Source: CAVONB01 sp963697205 (GTDB lineage Bacteria > Pseudomonadota > Alphaproteobacteria > Rhizobiales > Hyphomicrobiaceae). Taken from it: a stretch of 64,000 nucleotides of DNA. A model generated the notes under the pieces. That model did not search any database and was not told where the DNA came from. It worked only from the letters and a program-made list of their open reading frames with translations. Positions 8,381 through 16,012 of this stretch are shown here, piece by piece (positions within the stretch are counted from its first letter, which is position 1; each line of letters opens with the position of its first letter). Position numbers and translations under genes: made by a program. The stretch covers positions 186,001-250,000 of the forward strand of contig CAVONB010000015.1 in NCBI GenBank assembly GCA_963697205.1, read 5' to 3'.

Positions 8381-9129
8381 TGCTTGCCTTGGTCACGGCG
8401 CCGCTGGGCTGCTTCGTGGTGTGGCAGCGCATGGCGTATGTCGGCGAGACGATGGCGCAGGCCGGCCTGCTCGGCATCGCGCTCAGCCTCGTGCTGGACA
8501 TGGATACGACGGGGGGCGTGCTGGCGGTGACGCTGACGATGGCCGTGCTGCTGGTCCTCTTGTCACGGCAGCGCGTGGTTCCCGTGGATTCGATCCTGGG
8601 GTTGCTGGCGCATGCGGCGCTGGCGCTGGGCGTGATCGCGGCTTCGCTCGTGCGTGGGCCCTCGGTCGACCTCATGAGCTATCTGTTCGGGGATATCTTC
8701 GCGGTCAGCGGTGCGGATCTCGGCTGGATCGCGGCGGGTGGGGTCGTGGTGCTGGCCGGGCTGGCCTGGCTGTGGCGGCCGTTGCTCGCCGTGGCGATCC
8801 ATGCCGATCTCGCCGCCGCAGAAGGCATTTCGCAGGAGCGGGTGCGGCTCGTCTTCACGCTGCTCCTGGCGGTGGCGATCGCGGTTGCCATGAAAATCGT
8901 CGGCATCCTTCTCATTATCGCGTTCCTGATCATGCCGGCGACGGCGGCGCGCCCCTTTTCGACGACGCCGGAGCGCATGATGATCGGCGCGGTCGGGGTA
9001 GGGGCGGTCGGCGTGATCGGCGGGCTGGCGCTGTCGTACGTGGTCGACGTGCCTGGCGGGCCAGCGATCGTGGCGGTGTTGTCGGCGCTTGCGTTCGCGT
9101 CGCTGGCGGCCGGTGGCCGGCGGGCGTGA
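8338..9129 (+). CDS. znuB: Zinc ABC transporter permease
   Basis: A 263-residue integral membrane permease of the ABC-3 family (ZnuB/MntB). About eight hydrophobic helices run across the protein, and the MKIVGILLIIAFLIMPATAA segment (about 184-203) is the typical conserved permease stretch. The start is GTG at 8338, inside the 3' end of znuC. The 43-base overlap and shared strand make translational coupling with znuC likely. With ZnuC and an unlinked ZnuA it should import Zn(II) across the inner membrane. Confidence 0.93.
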   Translation: MLEPFLLRALAAGLMLALVTAPLGCFVVWQRMAYVGETMAQAGLLGIALSLVLDMDTTGGVLAVTLTMAVLLVLLSRQRVVPVDSILGLLAHAALALGVIAASLVRGPSVDLMSYLFGDIFAVSGADLGWIAAGGVVVLAGLAWLWRPLLAVAIHADLAAAEGISQERVRLVFTLLLAVAIAVAMKIVGILLIIAFLIMPATAARPFSTTPERMMIGAVGVGAVGVIGGLALSYVVDVPGGPAIVAVLSALAFASLAAGGRRA

Positions 9130-9217
9130 GCGGCACATCGCACTTGCGGCCGGGTCATCGGTCGGGCATGCCCACTACGGATCATTTGATGTCCAGCCAC
9201 GTTTTCAGGGGGCGCCG

Positions 9218-10495
9218 TTGAGCTACCTGGCAGAGCTGTTCTATCTGCTGCGCGATATTGTGGTCGCGGTGGTGCATGTGGTGATTGGCCGGCGCCGGGC
9301 GAGCTACGCGACGCGGGTGGACGTGCGCGCATCGCGGGAGACGATCTGGCGACTGCTCGACACCGACGACGTGACGTTCGAGGCGGCCGGCCTCAGGGTT
9401 CGGCTGGAGCCGATCGACGGGCTGGACGAGGCCTACGTCGGCAAGCTGAGCCTTCGCGGCCAGCCGTTGCCGTCGCTGGCTTACCAAAAACTCAAAGTCG
9501 AGCCCTACGAGACGCATATTTCGCGCTATCTGGCTGAATACTCGGAGGCTGCCGGGCAGGTCGGGGAGGACGACCTCATCACCATTCTACTCGGCGACGG
9601 GCCGAAGGGGACGACCAGGGTCGGTGTTGCGCGCGAATTGACGCACAAGAAATTCTCGACGCGCATCATGGCGCCGATCGGCGTGCGGCAGGCGGCGTGG
9701 ATGATCCGGGGTCAGGCGGAAAAGGACGGCGGCACGGCGCCCGGCAAGTCCGGCGCGGGCCACCAGATCCTGATGGCGCTGCTCGCGTTCGTGTCGTTTG
9801 CCTGGATCGCAGGCTGGGTCGACGCCGTGATTCTGATGGCGGTGATCGCGGTGCACGAGGGCGGGCATGCGCTGGCCATGCTGCACTATCGGCTCGGGAT
9901 CGCTTTCGTTGGGTTCATTCCGTTCCTGGGCGGCATGGCGGCGCCGGCGCGGCCCTACGCCAGCGATTGGCAGCACGGCATCGTCGCCCTGATGGGGGTC
10001 GGCGTCAGCCTGCCGGTGGCGCTGGCGCTGTTCACGCTGGCGGACGTGAACGAGTCTGCGGTCTTGGCCAACGCGGCGGCGCTGTTTGCTGTTGTCAACG
10101 GGGCCAACCTGCTGCCGCTGCCTGGGCTCGATGGCGGGATGGTGGTCCGGCTGCTTTCGCACCGGATTCATCCCGCGTTCGCGCATGTCGTGATGTGGGC
10201 GATGATGGCGGCTTTCGTGGCGCTGGCCGTCTATCTGAGCTCGCCATGGGTGTGGCTGGCGGTGGCGTTCGGTTTGCTTCAACTCGTCATGCTGTCGAAC
10301 GCGGTCCTCTCCGATACTCGCCGGCCGCTGGGCTGGGGTGGTGCAGCCGGTCTTCTGGTGCTGTATCTGGTGCTGGTGGTGGCCTATCTGGCGCTGAGCG
10401 TGGCGGCCATGAACCAGGCGCGCGATTTGATGCGCGCAGGGCGCGCGGCGGCGGCGCCTGCGGCATTGGAGGTGTCGCAGACGCCTGCTAAGTAG
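9218..10495 (+). CDS. SRPBCC-domain / M50 site-2 protease fusion
   Basis: A protein of about 425 residues with two parts. The first ~170 residues resemble an SRPBCC/START ligand-binding fold (RVDVRASRETIWRLL, later LLGDGPKGTTRVGVARELTH). The rest is an M50-type intramembrane metalloprotease, with HEGGH at about residues 212-216 in a hydrophobic helix and the second metal-ligand motif LLPLPGLDGG near 297-306, plus several more membrane helices. The family cleaves membrane-embedded substrates such as anti-sigma factors. No in-frame ATG or GTG precedes the SRPBCC part; a TTG at 9218 preceded by AGGGGG is the best start. It follows znuB by 88 bases on the same strand and is probably in the zinc operon. 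Substrate unknown. Confidence 0.85.
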   Translation: MSYLAELFYLLRDIVVAVVHVVIGRRRASYATRVDVRASRETIWRLLDTDDVTFEAAGLRVRLEPIDGLDEAYVGKLSLRGQPLPSLAYQKLKVEPYETHISRYLAEYSEAAGQVGEDDLITILLGDGPKGTTRVGVARELTHKKFSTRIMAPIGVRQAAWMIRGQAEKDGGTAPGKSGAGHQILMALLAFVSFAWIAGWVDAVILMAVIAVHEGGHALAMLHYRLGIAFVGFIPFLGGMAAPARPYASDWQHGIVALMGVGVSLPVALALFTLADVNESAVLANAAALFAVVNGANLLPLPGLDGGMVVRLLSHRIHPAFAHVVMWAMMAAFVALAVYLSSPWVWLAVAFGLLQLVMLSNAVLSDTRRPLGWGGAAGLLVLYLVLVVAYLALSVAAMNQARDLMRAGRAAAAPAALEVSQTPAK

Positions 10496-10542
10496 GTTCG
10501 CGCTTCCCCGACCCGATCCCTCGATCCGACGAGTGCTGCAGC

Positions 10543-11775
10543 ATGACGTTCCCGATCAAACCGCGCCGCGCCTCCATTCCCGTTGCCGTCGGCCGCGTCG
10601 TCGTCGGCGGCGACGCGCCCATCGTCGTGCAGTCGATGACCAACACCGACACTGCGGACGTCGAGCAGACCGTGCGTCAGGTGGCGGCGCTGGCGCGCGC
10701 GGGCTCGGAACTCGTTCGGATCACGGTCGACCGGGACGCGGCGGCGAAGGCCGTGCCGCACATTCGCGACCGGCTGGCGAAGATGGGCGTCGACGTGCCG
10801 ATCGTCGGCGATTTCCACTACATCGGCCACAAGCTGCTGGCGGATAATCCGGCGTGCGCGGAAGCGCTTGCGAAGTACCGCATCAATCCGGGTAACGTCG
10901 GCTTCAAGGACAAGAGGGACCGCCAGTTTTCCGAGATCGTCGAGATGGCGATCCGCTACGACAAGCCGGTGCGCATCGGCGTCAACTGGGGCTCGCTCGA
11001 CCAGGAGCTGTTGACGCACCTGATGGACGAGAACGCGCGATCGGCGGCACCGCTCGATGCGCGTGCGGTGATGCACGAGGCGATCGTACAGTCGGCACTG
11101 CTGTCGGCGGCACGCGCGGAAGAGCTCGGGCTTGCAGCGGACGGGATCATCATCTCGGCGAAGGTGTCGGCCGTGCAGGACCTGGTGGCGGTCTACACGA
11201 TGCTGGCGGAGCGGTGCCGCTACGCGCTGCATCTGGGGCTGACGGAAGCGGGCATGGGGTCGAAGGGCATCGTCGCGTCGTCGGCGGCGATGGGCATCTT
11301 GCTGCAGCAGGGGATCGGCGACACGATCCGCTACTCGCTGACGCCGGAGCCCGGTGGCGACCGCACGCTAGAGGTGCGCGCGGCGCAGGAGTTGCTGCAG
11401 ACGATGGGCCTGCGGACGTTCATGCCGATCGTGGCGGCTTGTCCGGGCTGCGGGCGGACGACGTCGACGGTGTTCCAGGAGCTTGCGCGCGATGTGCAGG
11501 AGATGATCCGCGAGCGCATGCCGGAGTGGAAGGCGCGCTACCCCGGCGTGGAAGGGCTCAATCTGGCGGTGATGGGCTGCATCGTGAACGGGCCGGGAGA
11601 ATCCAAGCATGCCGATGTTGGAATCTCTCTGCCGGGGACCGGCGAGCAGCCGGCGGCGCCCGTGTTCATCGACGGCAAGCAGGCGATGACGCTGCGGGGA
11701 CCGAAGATCGCGGACGAGTTCAAGGCTGTGGTCGAGGCGTATATCGAGAAGCGGTATGGGTTGGACCAGCCGTAA
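10543..11775 (+). CDS. ispG: 4-hydroxy-3-methylbut-2-enyl-diphosphate synthase
   Basis: The 410-residue IspG (GcpE) enzyme of the MEP isoprenoid pathway. It reductively converts 2-C-methyl-D-erythritol 2,4-cyclodiphosphate to HMBPP using a [4Fe-4S] cluster. The N-terminal TIM-barrel segment contains VVGGDAPIVVQSMTNTDT. The cluster cysteines appear as ACPGCGRTTS (about 299-308) and MGCIVNGPGE (about 342-351), the latter with the conserved Glu. Length and order are normal for the proteobacterial two-domain form. It starts 47 bases after the M50 gene; co-transcription with the zinc operon is possible but not required. Confidence 0.97.
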   Translation: MTFPIKPRRASIPVAVGRVVVGGDAPIVVQSMTNTDTADVEQTVRQVAALARAGSELVRITVDRDAAAKAVPHIRDRLAKMGVDVPIVGDFHYIGHKLLADNPACAEALAKYRINPGNVGFKDKRDRQFSEIVEMAIRYDKPVRIGVNWGSLDQELLTHLMDENARSAAPLDARAVMHEAIVQSALLSAARAEELGLAADGIIISAKVSAVQDLVAVYTMLAERCRYALHLGLTEAGMGSKGIVASSAAMGILLQQGIGDTIRYSLTPEPGGDRTLEVRAAQELLQTMGLRTFMPIVAACPGCGRTTSTVFQELARDVQEMIRERMPEWKARYPGVEGLNLAVMGCIVNGPGESKHADVGISLPGTGEQPAAPVFIDGKQAMTLRGPKIADEFKAVVEAYIEKRYGLDQP

Positions 11776-11930
11776 CCCTCCGGATCGGCGGATGTTGTGC
11801 ATGCGGTCGGCGGCCCGCGCTGCTTGATCTGCGATAAGGCTGGCTGGTCCATGGCATGCTCGGCTGGTCCTCATAGGTGGGGCATACCCTATGGCCCGCG
11901 CGCGACTCTCAAGTCGGGACGGGTGGCACG

Positions 11931-12680
11931 ATGTGTTGGAGCCTTGCGGCATCGGCGAGCATGGTTGCGGTGGGCTCGGCGGCCACTGTGTTCGCGGTCC
12001 GCCGACGATTGCCGACGGCGTTTCCGGTCGCGCTCGGCTACTTCACGCTCATGGAGGGGCTGCAGTCGGTCGGTTATCTGGTGGTCGACGGCTGTGGCGA
12101 GCCCGTCAACCGGGCCGTGACGCTGCTGTCTTACCTGCACATCGCCTTCCAACCGTTTTTCATCAACGCGCTCGCCCTCGAGCTGGTGCCCGCCCAGGTT
12201 CGCTCGCGGGTTTGGCGCGCGGCTCACGCGATGTCCGCCGTGTCGGCAGCCGTCATGCTGGCGCAGTTGATGGACATCGATGGCACATGCCGGATCGGCC
12301 AGCCGTTGTGCGGAACGGCACTGTGCCTGCGTTCTGGCACTTGGCATATCGCGTGGGACGTTCCCTACAACGGCCTAATGGAGCCGATCGATCGGTTGCT
12401 CGGGCTGAACCTCGGCTTTCCGACGTATTTTTTTGCCACGTTCGTCATGCCACTGCTGTACGGCTCGTGGCGGTTCGTGCTGGTCAATCTCGCGGCCGGG
12501 CCTGTGCTCGCCAATGTCGTCACGAAGGATGTCAACGAGGTGCCCGCGATCTGGTGCCTGTTTTCCATCGCGATCATCGTCCTGGCGGCTTGGCCGAGAC
12601 TGCTCGAGCTGGTTCGCGTCGAACGCTGGCCGTTGTGGCCGAGGCATTGGCGCGCGTCGGGGGCTTCGCGCGCCGTTTAG
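11931..12680 (+). CDS. Multi-pass membrane protein (DUF5765-like)
   Basis: A 249-residue hydrophobic protein with about seven predicted membrane segments. It starts MCWS and contains a Cys-rich extracytoplasmic loop (TCRIGQPLCGTALCL, roughly 120-134) that may hold disulfides. It resembles, as far as I can judge, the DUF5765 family of unknown function. The frame is open upstream to 11877, but the ATG at 11931 gives the family-like MCWS start. The selenoprotein-like gene begins 53 bases downstream on the same strand, so the two may be co-transcribed, hinting at a redox link. This is inference only. Confidence 0.75.
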   Translation: MCWSLAASASMVAVGSAATVFAVRRRLPTAFPVALGYFTLMEGLQSVGYLVVDGCGEPVNRAVTLLSYLHIAFQPFFINALALELVPAQVRSRVWRAAHAMSAVSAAVMLAQLMDIDGTCRIGQPLCGTALCLRSGTWHIAWDVPYNGLMEPIDRLLGLNLGFPTYFFATFVMPLLYGSWRFVLVNLAAGPVLANVVTKDVNEVPAIWCLFSIAIIVLAAWPRLLELVRVERWPLWPRHWRASGASRAV

Positions 12681-12733
12681 CCCGCTCGCGCGGCATGGTA
12701 GACAGGCCCGAATCGGTAACCGGAGACTGGACC

Positions 12734-12952
12734 ATGAAAGTCGAGATCGAATATTGCGGGTCTTGAGGCTATGAGTCCGTCGCCCGTGCGGCGCGTGACA
12801 CGATCCTCAAGGCGAAGCCGGCAGCGAAGGTCGCATTGCGGCGATCGAGCGGCGGCGTGTTCGACATCGTTGTCGACGGCACGCTCGCCTACTCGAAAGC
12901 CGCGACGGGTCAATTTCCGACCGATGCGCAGATCGTGGCTTGTCTGGGATAA
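12734..12952 (+). CDS. SelW-like selenoprotein (in-frame UGA = Sec)
   Basis: A short gene of 72 residues that any standard gene finder would miss, because codon 11 (12764-12766) is TGA. Read as selenocysteine, it gives MKVEIEYCGSU followed by GYESVARAA and a full SelW/Rdx thioredoxin-like domain ending in ACLG at TAA 12950-12952. CxxU after a beta strand is exactly the SelW redox motif. GGAG at 12722-12725 is a suitable ribosome binding site. Immediately downstream of the UGA a hairpin with a G in its apical loop sits at the bacterial SECIS position (separate entry). SelW-family proteins are thiol redox proteins. The selA/selB/selC/selD machinery is not in the window and must be present elsewhere for this reading to work. 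Confidence 0.85.
12764..12799 (+). promoter_or_regulatory. Candidate bacterial SECIS element
   Basis: Directly after the UGA, CGCC (12781-12784) pairs with GGCG (12790-12793) around the loop CGTGC, and GT (12779-12780) can extend to AC (12798-12799) across a bulge. The loop contains the GU dinucleotide expected for SelB recognition, and G12786 is 20 bases past the UGA, inside the usual 16-37 base spacing. Bacterial SECIS elements lie within the coding region exactly here. The stem is short, so folding should be tested. Confidence 0.6.
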
Positions 12953-12968
12953 TTGCGCCGACGGCCGG

Positions 12969-13514
12969 TCATTGGCCGTGTGTCGCGGGATTGGCGGCGA
13001 CGAGCGCGCGCAGCGTGTCGCGCAGCGGCATCGGCTGCGGTGGCGCTTCTGTGCGCTGGGATAGCCAACTTTTCAGAAACGGCTTTTTTTCCAGCGCTTC
13101 GGCCAGCAACCGTTCCTTGAGCGTTTCCGGTGACGCCGTCGCGAAGCGGCGCTCGAGTGTGGCGCGCAATGCCGGCTGCGCAAGCATCGCGTCATAGCCT
13201 CGATCGCCCGCCAGCAGAAGCGCCGCCTCGTGCCGGGCGCGCTTGGCGTGAAGCGCCGTCAGGAAAGGATGGCCGGTGTCTGCGTCGATCTCGGCGGCGC
13301 GGGCGGCGCGGTAGGCGAAGTAGACCTCCAGCGCACGGCGGCGGCGCTCGGCGTCGCCGTCGAGTGCGTAGAGATCGGTTTCGGTCGCAGTGGAGACGAG
13401 ATTGCTGCGAAGCGTTTCGGGGAGCTGCATCCAGCGCGGCAGCGATAGGTCAAACCAGACGTAGCCGATGCTCATGGCCATGCCGAAGACGATGCCGAGG
13501 ATGAATTTGAGCAC
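12969..13514 (-). CDS. Single-pass membrane protein, unknown function
   Basis: 181 residues beginning with a hydrophobic segment (MLKFILGIVFGMAMSIGYVW) that is either a signal anchor or an uncleaved membrane helix. A mostly helical, Ala/Arg/Glu-rich periplasmic or cytoplasmic domain follows. No family motif is recognised. It lies 48 bases downstream of the MFS permease gene on the same strand, so both may form a short operon. The gene converges on the SelW-like gene with only 16 bases between stops. Confidence 0.7.
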   Translation of the reverse strand: MLKFILGIVFGMAMSIGYVWFDLSLPRWMQLPETLRSNLVSTATETDLYALDGDAERRRRALEVYFAYRAARAAEIDADTGHPFLTALHAKRARHEAALLLAGDRGYDAMLAQPALRATLERRFATASPETLKERLLAEALEKKPFLKSWLSQRTEAPPQPMPLRDTLRALVAANPATHGQ

Positions 13515-13562
13515 GGCGCCGGGCCTCCGTGGTGCGTTGGTTCATTCGATGCCGTGTCGTCT

Positions 13563-14987
13563 TCAGCCGCGTGCGCGGACCGGCAGCATCAGTGCCATGC
13601 CGACGACGAGGAACGCCGCGATGGCGCTCATGCCGATGCGCTGGCTGCCGGTGAGGGTGGTGACAGTGGCGATGACGAACGGCGCGAGGAACGCGGTGAC
13701 CTTGCCGGAGAAGGCGAAGAGGCCAAAGTACTGCGTCACCTTGTCGGGCGGAGCGAGGCGCGCCAAAAGTGATCGGCTGGAGGCCTGCACTGGGGCGGCG
13801 ACCATGCCGACCATGACGGCAAAGGCGAGGAACACCCACTCGCCGGCGGACGAGAAGGGGCGTGAGCCCGCGGCCTTCGGCGCGACCTCGATCCCATAAA
13901 GGACGTGCGTCTTGTCGACGGACAAGATGCCGAGTGCACCGATCAGCAAAAGCAAGAGCGCGGTGACGATGACGCGCTTGGCGCCGACGCGATCGTCGAG
14001 GATGCCACCGAGGACGGCGCCGATGGCGCCGGTCAGCGTCAGCACGATGCCGAAGATGCCGAGCTCCAGCGCGCTCCAGCCGAACACGGCGGCGCCGTAG
14101 ATACCGCCGAAGGCAAAGATCGCGGTCAGCCCGTCCATGAAGATCATGCGCGCGAGCAGGAAGTAGAGCATGTCGGGATGGCGCGGCAGGCCCTTCACGG
14201 TATCCCACAGCTCGGCAAGCGGGGTGCGGCCGTCGTCGGGGCGCGCGGGTGGCTGGCGATCGGGGACGAAGGCGAAGAACGGGATCATGAAGACGAGGAA
14301 CCAGGCCGCAGCGAACGGGCCGACCAGCCGATCGCCCTCCCGCGCCGCGGCGTCGAGGGGCAGGAGCGGATCGAAGCCCAGCATCGTCTTTTCCGTGCCG
14401 GGGACGGCGACGATCAGGCCGGCCATCAGCGCCAGCGAGACAAGGCCGCCGGTGTAGCCGACGGCCCAGCCGATTCCGGACAGCCGGCCCATCTGCTGGG
14501 GTGGCACGAGGCCGGGCATCATGGCGTTCGTGAAGACGGTCGTGAACTCGACGGCGGCGGTGGCGACGACGAACGCCGCCAGCACGAGCAGGAGGGTCGA
14601 GGTCGGAGCGGCCGGCTTGGCGAGCCATAGCGTGGCCAGGGCCGCGACAAGGATCAGGGAGAAGAGGGCGATCCACGGCTTGCGGCGGCCGCGGCCGTCG
14701 GCCATGGCACCGAGCAGGGGACTGCCGATGGCGATCAGGATGCCGGCCGTGGCGGCGGCGTAGCCCCACATCGCCTGGCCGTGGGCCGGATCGGAGGCGA
14801 CGGCGTTGGCGAAATAGGGCGCGAACAGGAACGTCAGGACCAGCGTGTAATAAGGTTGCGCGGCCCAATCGAAGAGCACCCAGGAGACGAGCGCGCGCCG
14901 CGGAGCGGCAGCTCTGGCCGAAGCGCCGCTTGCCGGGGCTGTGGCCGGCTCCGCCTGGCCGATCGCGGTTTCAGATGTCGCTGGCAT
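13563..14987 (-). CDS. MFS permease, UMF1 (Atg22-like) family
   Basis: A 474-residue major facilitator with 12 predicted helices. The N-terminal VSWVLFDWAAQPYYTLVLTF (about residues 34-53) is the signature start of the UMF1/Atg22-like group, and a GAMADGRGRRKPWI loop joins helices 2 and 3. Fungal Atg22 exports amino acids from the vacuole; bacterial members are uncharacterised, so the substrate is unknown. The N-terminal 30 residues are Ala/Pro-rich and probably cytoplasmic. The small membrane protein follows on the same strand. Confidence 0.85.
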   Translation of the reverse strand: MPATSETAIGQAEPATAPASGASARAAAPRRALVSWVLFDWAAQPYYTLVLTFLFAPYFANAVASDPAHGQAMWGYAAATAGILIAIGSPLLGAMADGRGRRKPWIALFSLILVAALATLWLAKPAAPTSTLLLVLAAFVVATAAVEFTTVFTNAMMPGLVPPQQMGRLSGIGWAVGYTGGLVSLALMAGLIVAVPGTEKTMLGFDPLLPLDAAAREGDRLVGPFAAAWFLVFMIPFFAFVPDRQPPARPDDGRTPLAELWDTVKGLPRHPDMLYFLLARMIFMDGLTAIFAFGGIYGAAVFGWSALELGIFGIVLTLTGAIGAVLGGILDDRVGAKRVIVTALLLLLIGALGILSVDKTHVLYGIEVAPKAAGSRPFSSAGEWVFLAFAVMVGMVAAPVQASSRSLLARLAPPDKVTQYFGLFAFSGKVTAFLAPFVIATVTTLTGSQRIGMSAIAAFLVVGMALMLPVRARG

Positions 14988-15179
14988 GATGGTCCCCCCT
15001 CAAGCCCTTCGCGTCACGTGCGCCCCGCGGCCGGCGCCGTCAAGTCCGACAGGGGTTGCGTCCACCGCCCTGCAGCGCCGCAGGGGCGTGCATCGCGTTC
15101 CCGGCGGGGCTAAGGTTGCGATACTCGATCCTGGCGCGGTGCGCGGGATGTTTCAGCAGACGACGGGCGAGGTCAAACC

Positions 15180-15764
15180 ATGGCGAAGACCCAGGACGAA
15201 AAAGTGACGGCGTTGGATCTGGGGCCTCAGGCCAAGCTGACGCCGGAGCTCGAGGCCTATTTCGCCAAGTGCATGGAAAAACTCGGCTTCGTGCCCAACG
15301 TGCTCAGAGCCTATGCGTTCGACGCGGTGAAGCTGCAGGCATTCATCGACATGGTCGACGATTTGATGCTGGCTGACAGCGGCGTGTCAAAGCTCGAACG
15401 TGAAATGATCGCGGTTGCGGTCAGCTCGGTGAACCAGTGCCACTACTGCCTTACCGCGCACGGTGCGGCGGTGCGCCAGCGGGGCAAGGATCCGGAGTTG
15501 GGCGAGCTGATCGCGCAGAACTATCGGGCGGCCGATCTCACGCCCAAACAGAAGGCGATGCTCGATTTCGCCGTCAAGCTGACGGAGGCGCCCGCGAAGA
15601 TCGAGGAGGCCGATCGCGCGGCGTTGCGCACAGTGGGCTTTTCGGATCGCGACATCTGGGACATCGCCGCGACGGCGGGCTTCTACAACATGTCGAACCG
15701 AATTGCTGCGGCAACCGACATGCGGCCCAACAGGGAATACCACTATGCGGCGCGGACGAAGTGA
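15180..15764 (+). CDS. AhpD-like peroxidase-related protein
   Basis: A 194-residue carboxymuconolactone decarboxylase/AhpD-fold protein of the uncharacterised peroxidase-related group. The redox CxxC is CHYC followed by LTAHG (about residues 87-90), with the conserved downstream His. Such proteins reduce peroxides or act as thiol redox partners. The size and the MLDFAVKLTEAP and IAATAGFYNMSNRIA segments match the group. It is monocistronic as far as I can see. Confidence 0.88.
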   Translation: MAKTQDEKVTALDLGPQAKLTPELEAYFAKCMEKLGFVPNVLRAYAFDAVKLQAFIDMVDDLMLADSGVSKLEREMIAVAVSSVNQCHYCLTAHGAAVRQRGKDPELGELIAQNYRAADLTPKQKAMLDFAVKLTEAPAKIEEADRAALRTVGFSDRDIWDIAATAGFYNMSNRIAAATDMRPNREYHYAARTK

Positions 15765-16012
15765 CGTCGCCGCGCGCGGCTGCGCCAGCCGCAAAGGCTG
15801 CCAATGTACCCCCCCTGGAGGCCGCGCCGGCATCGTCCCAGTGCTGCACGAACATTAACAGTTCGAAAACACTCGGCTGCTAGCGTCAGCAGGTAGACGA
15901 CCGGACGCACAAGTGGGAGCAGCGTCGCCGTAGGCCGGTCGGGTCCATTTTGCGGGCGCCAGCGGATTGTTTCGCCGTTAGGAGCGCTCGTCGACCTGAG
16001 GGCAGACGCGGA

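Noticed and set aside
12734..12766. Stop codon ending an 11-codon peptide
   Set aside because: The sequence after UGA continues a SelW domain in the same frame with a normal end, so selenocysteine is more likely than a stop.
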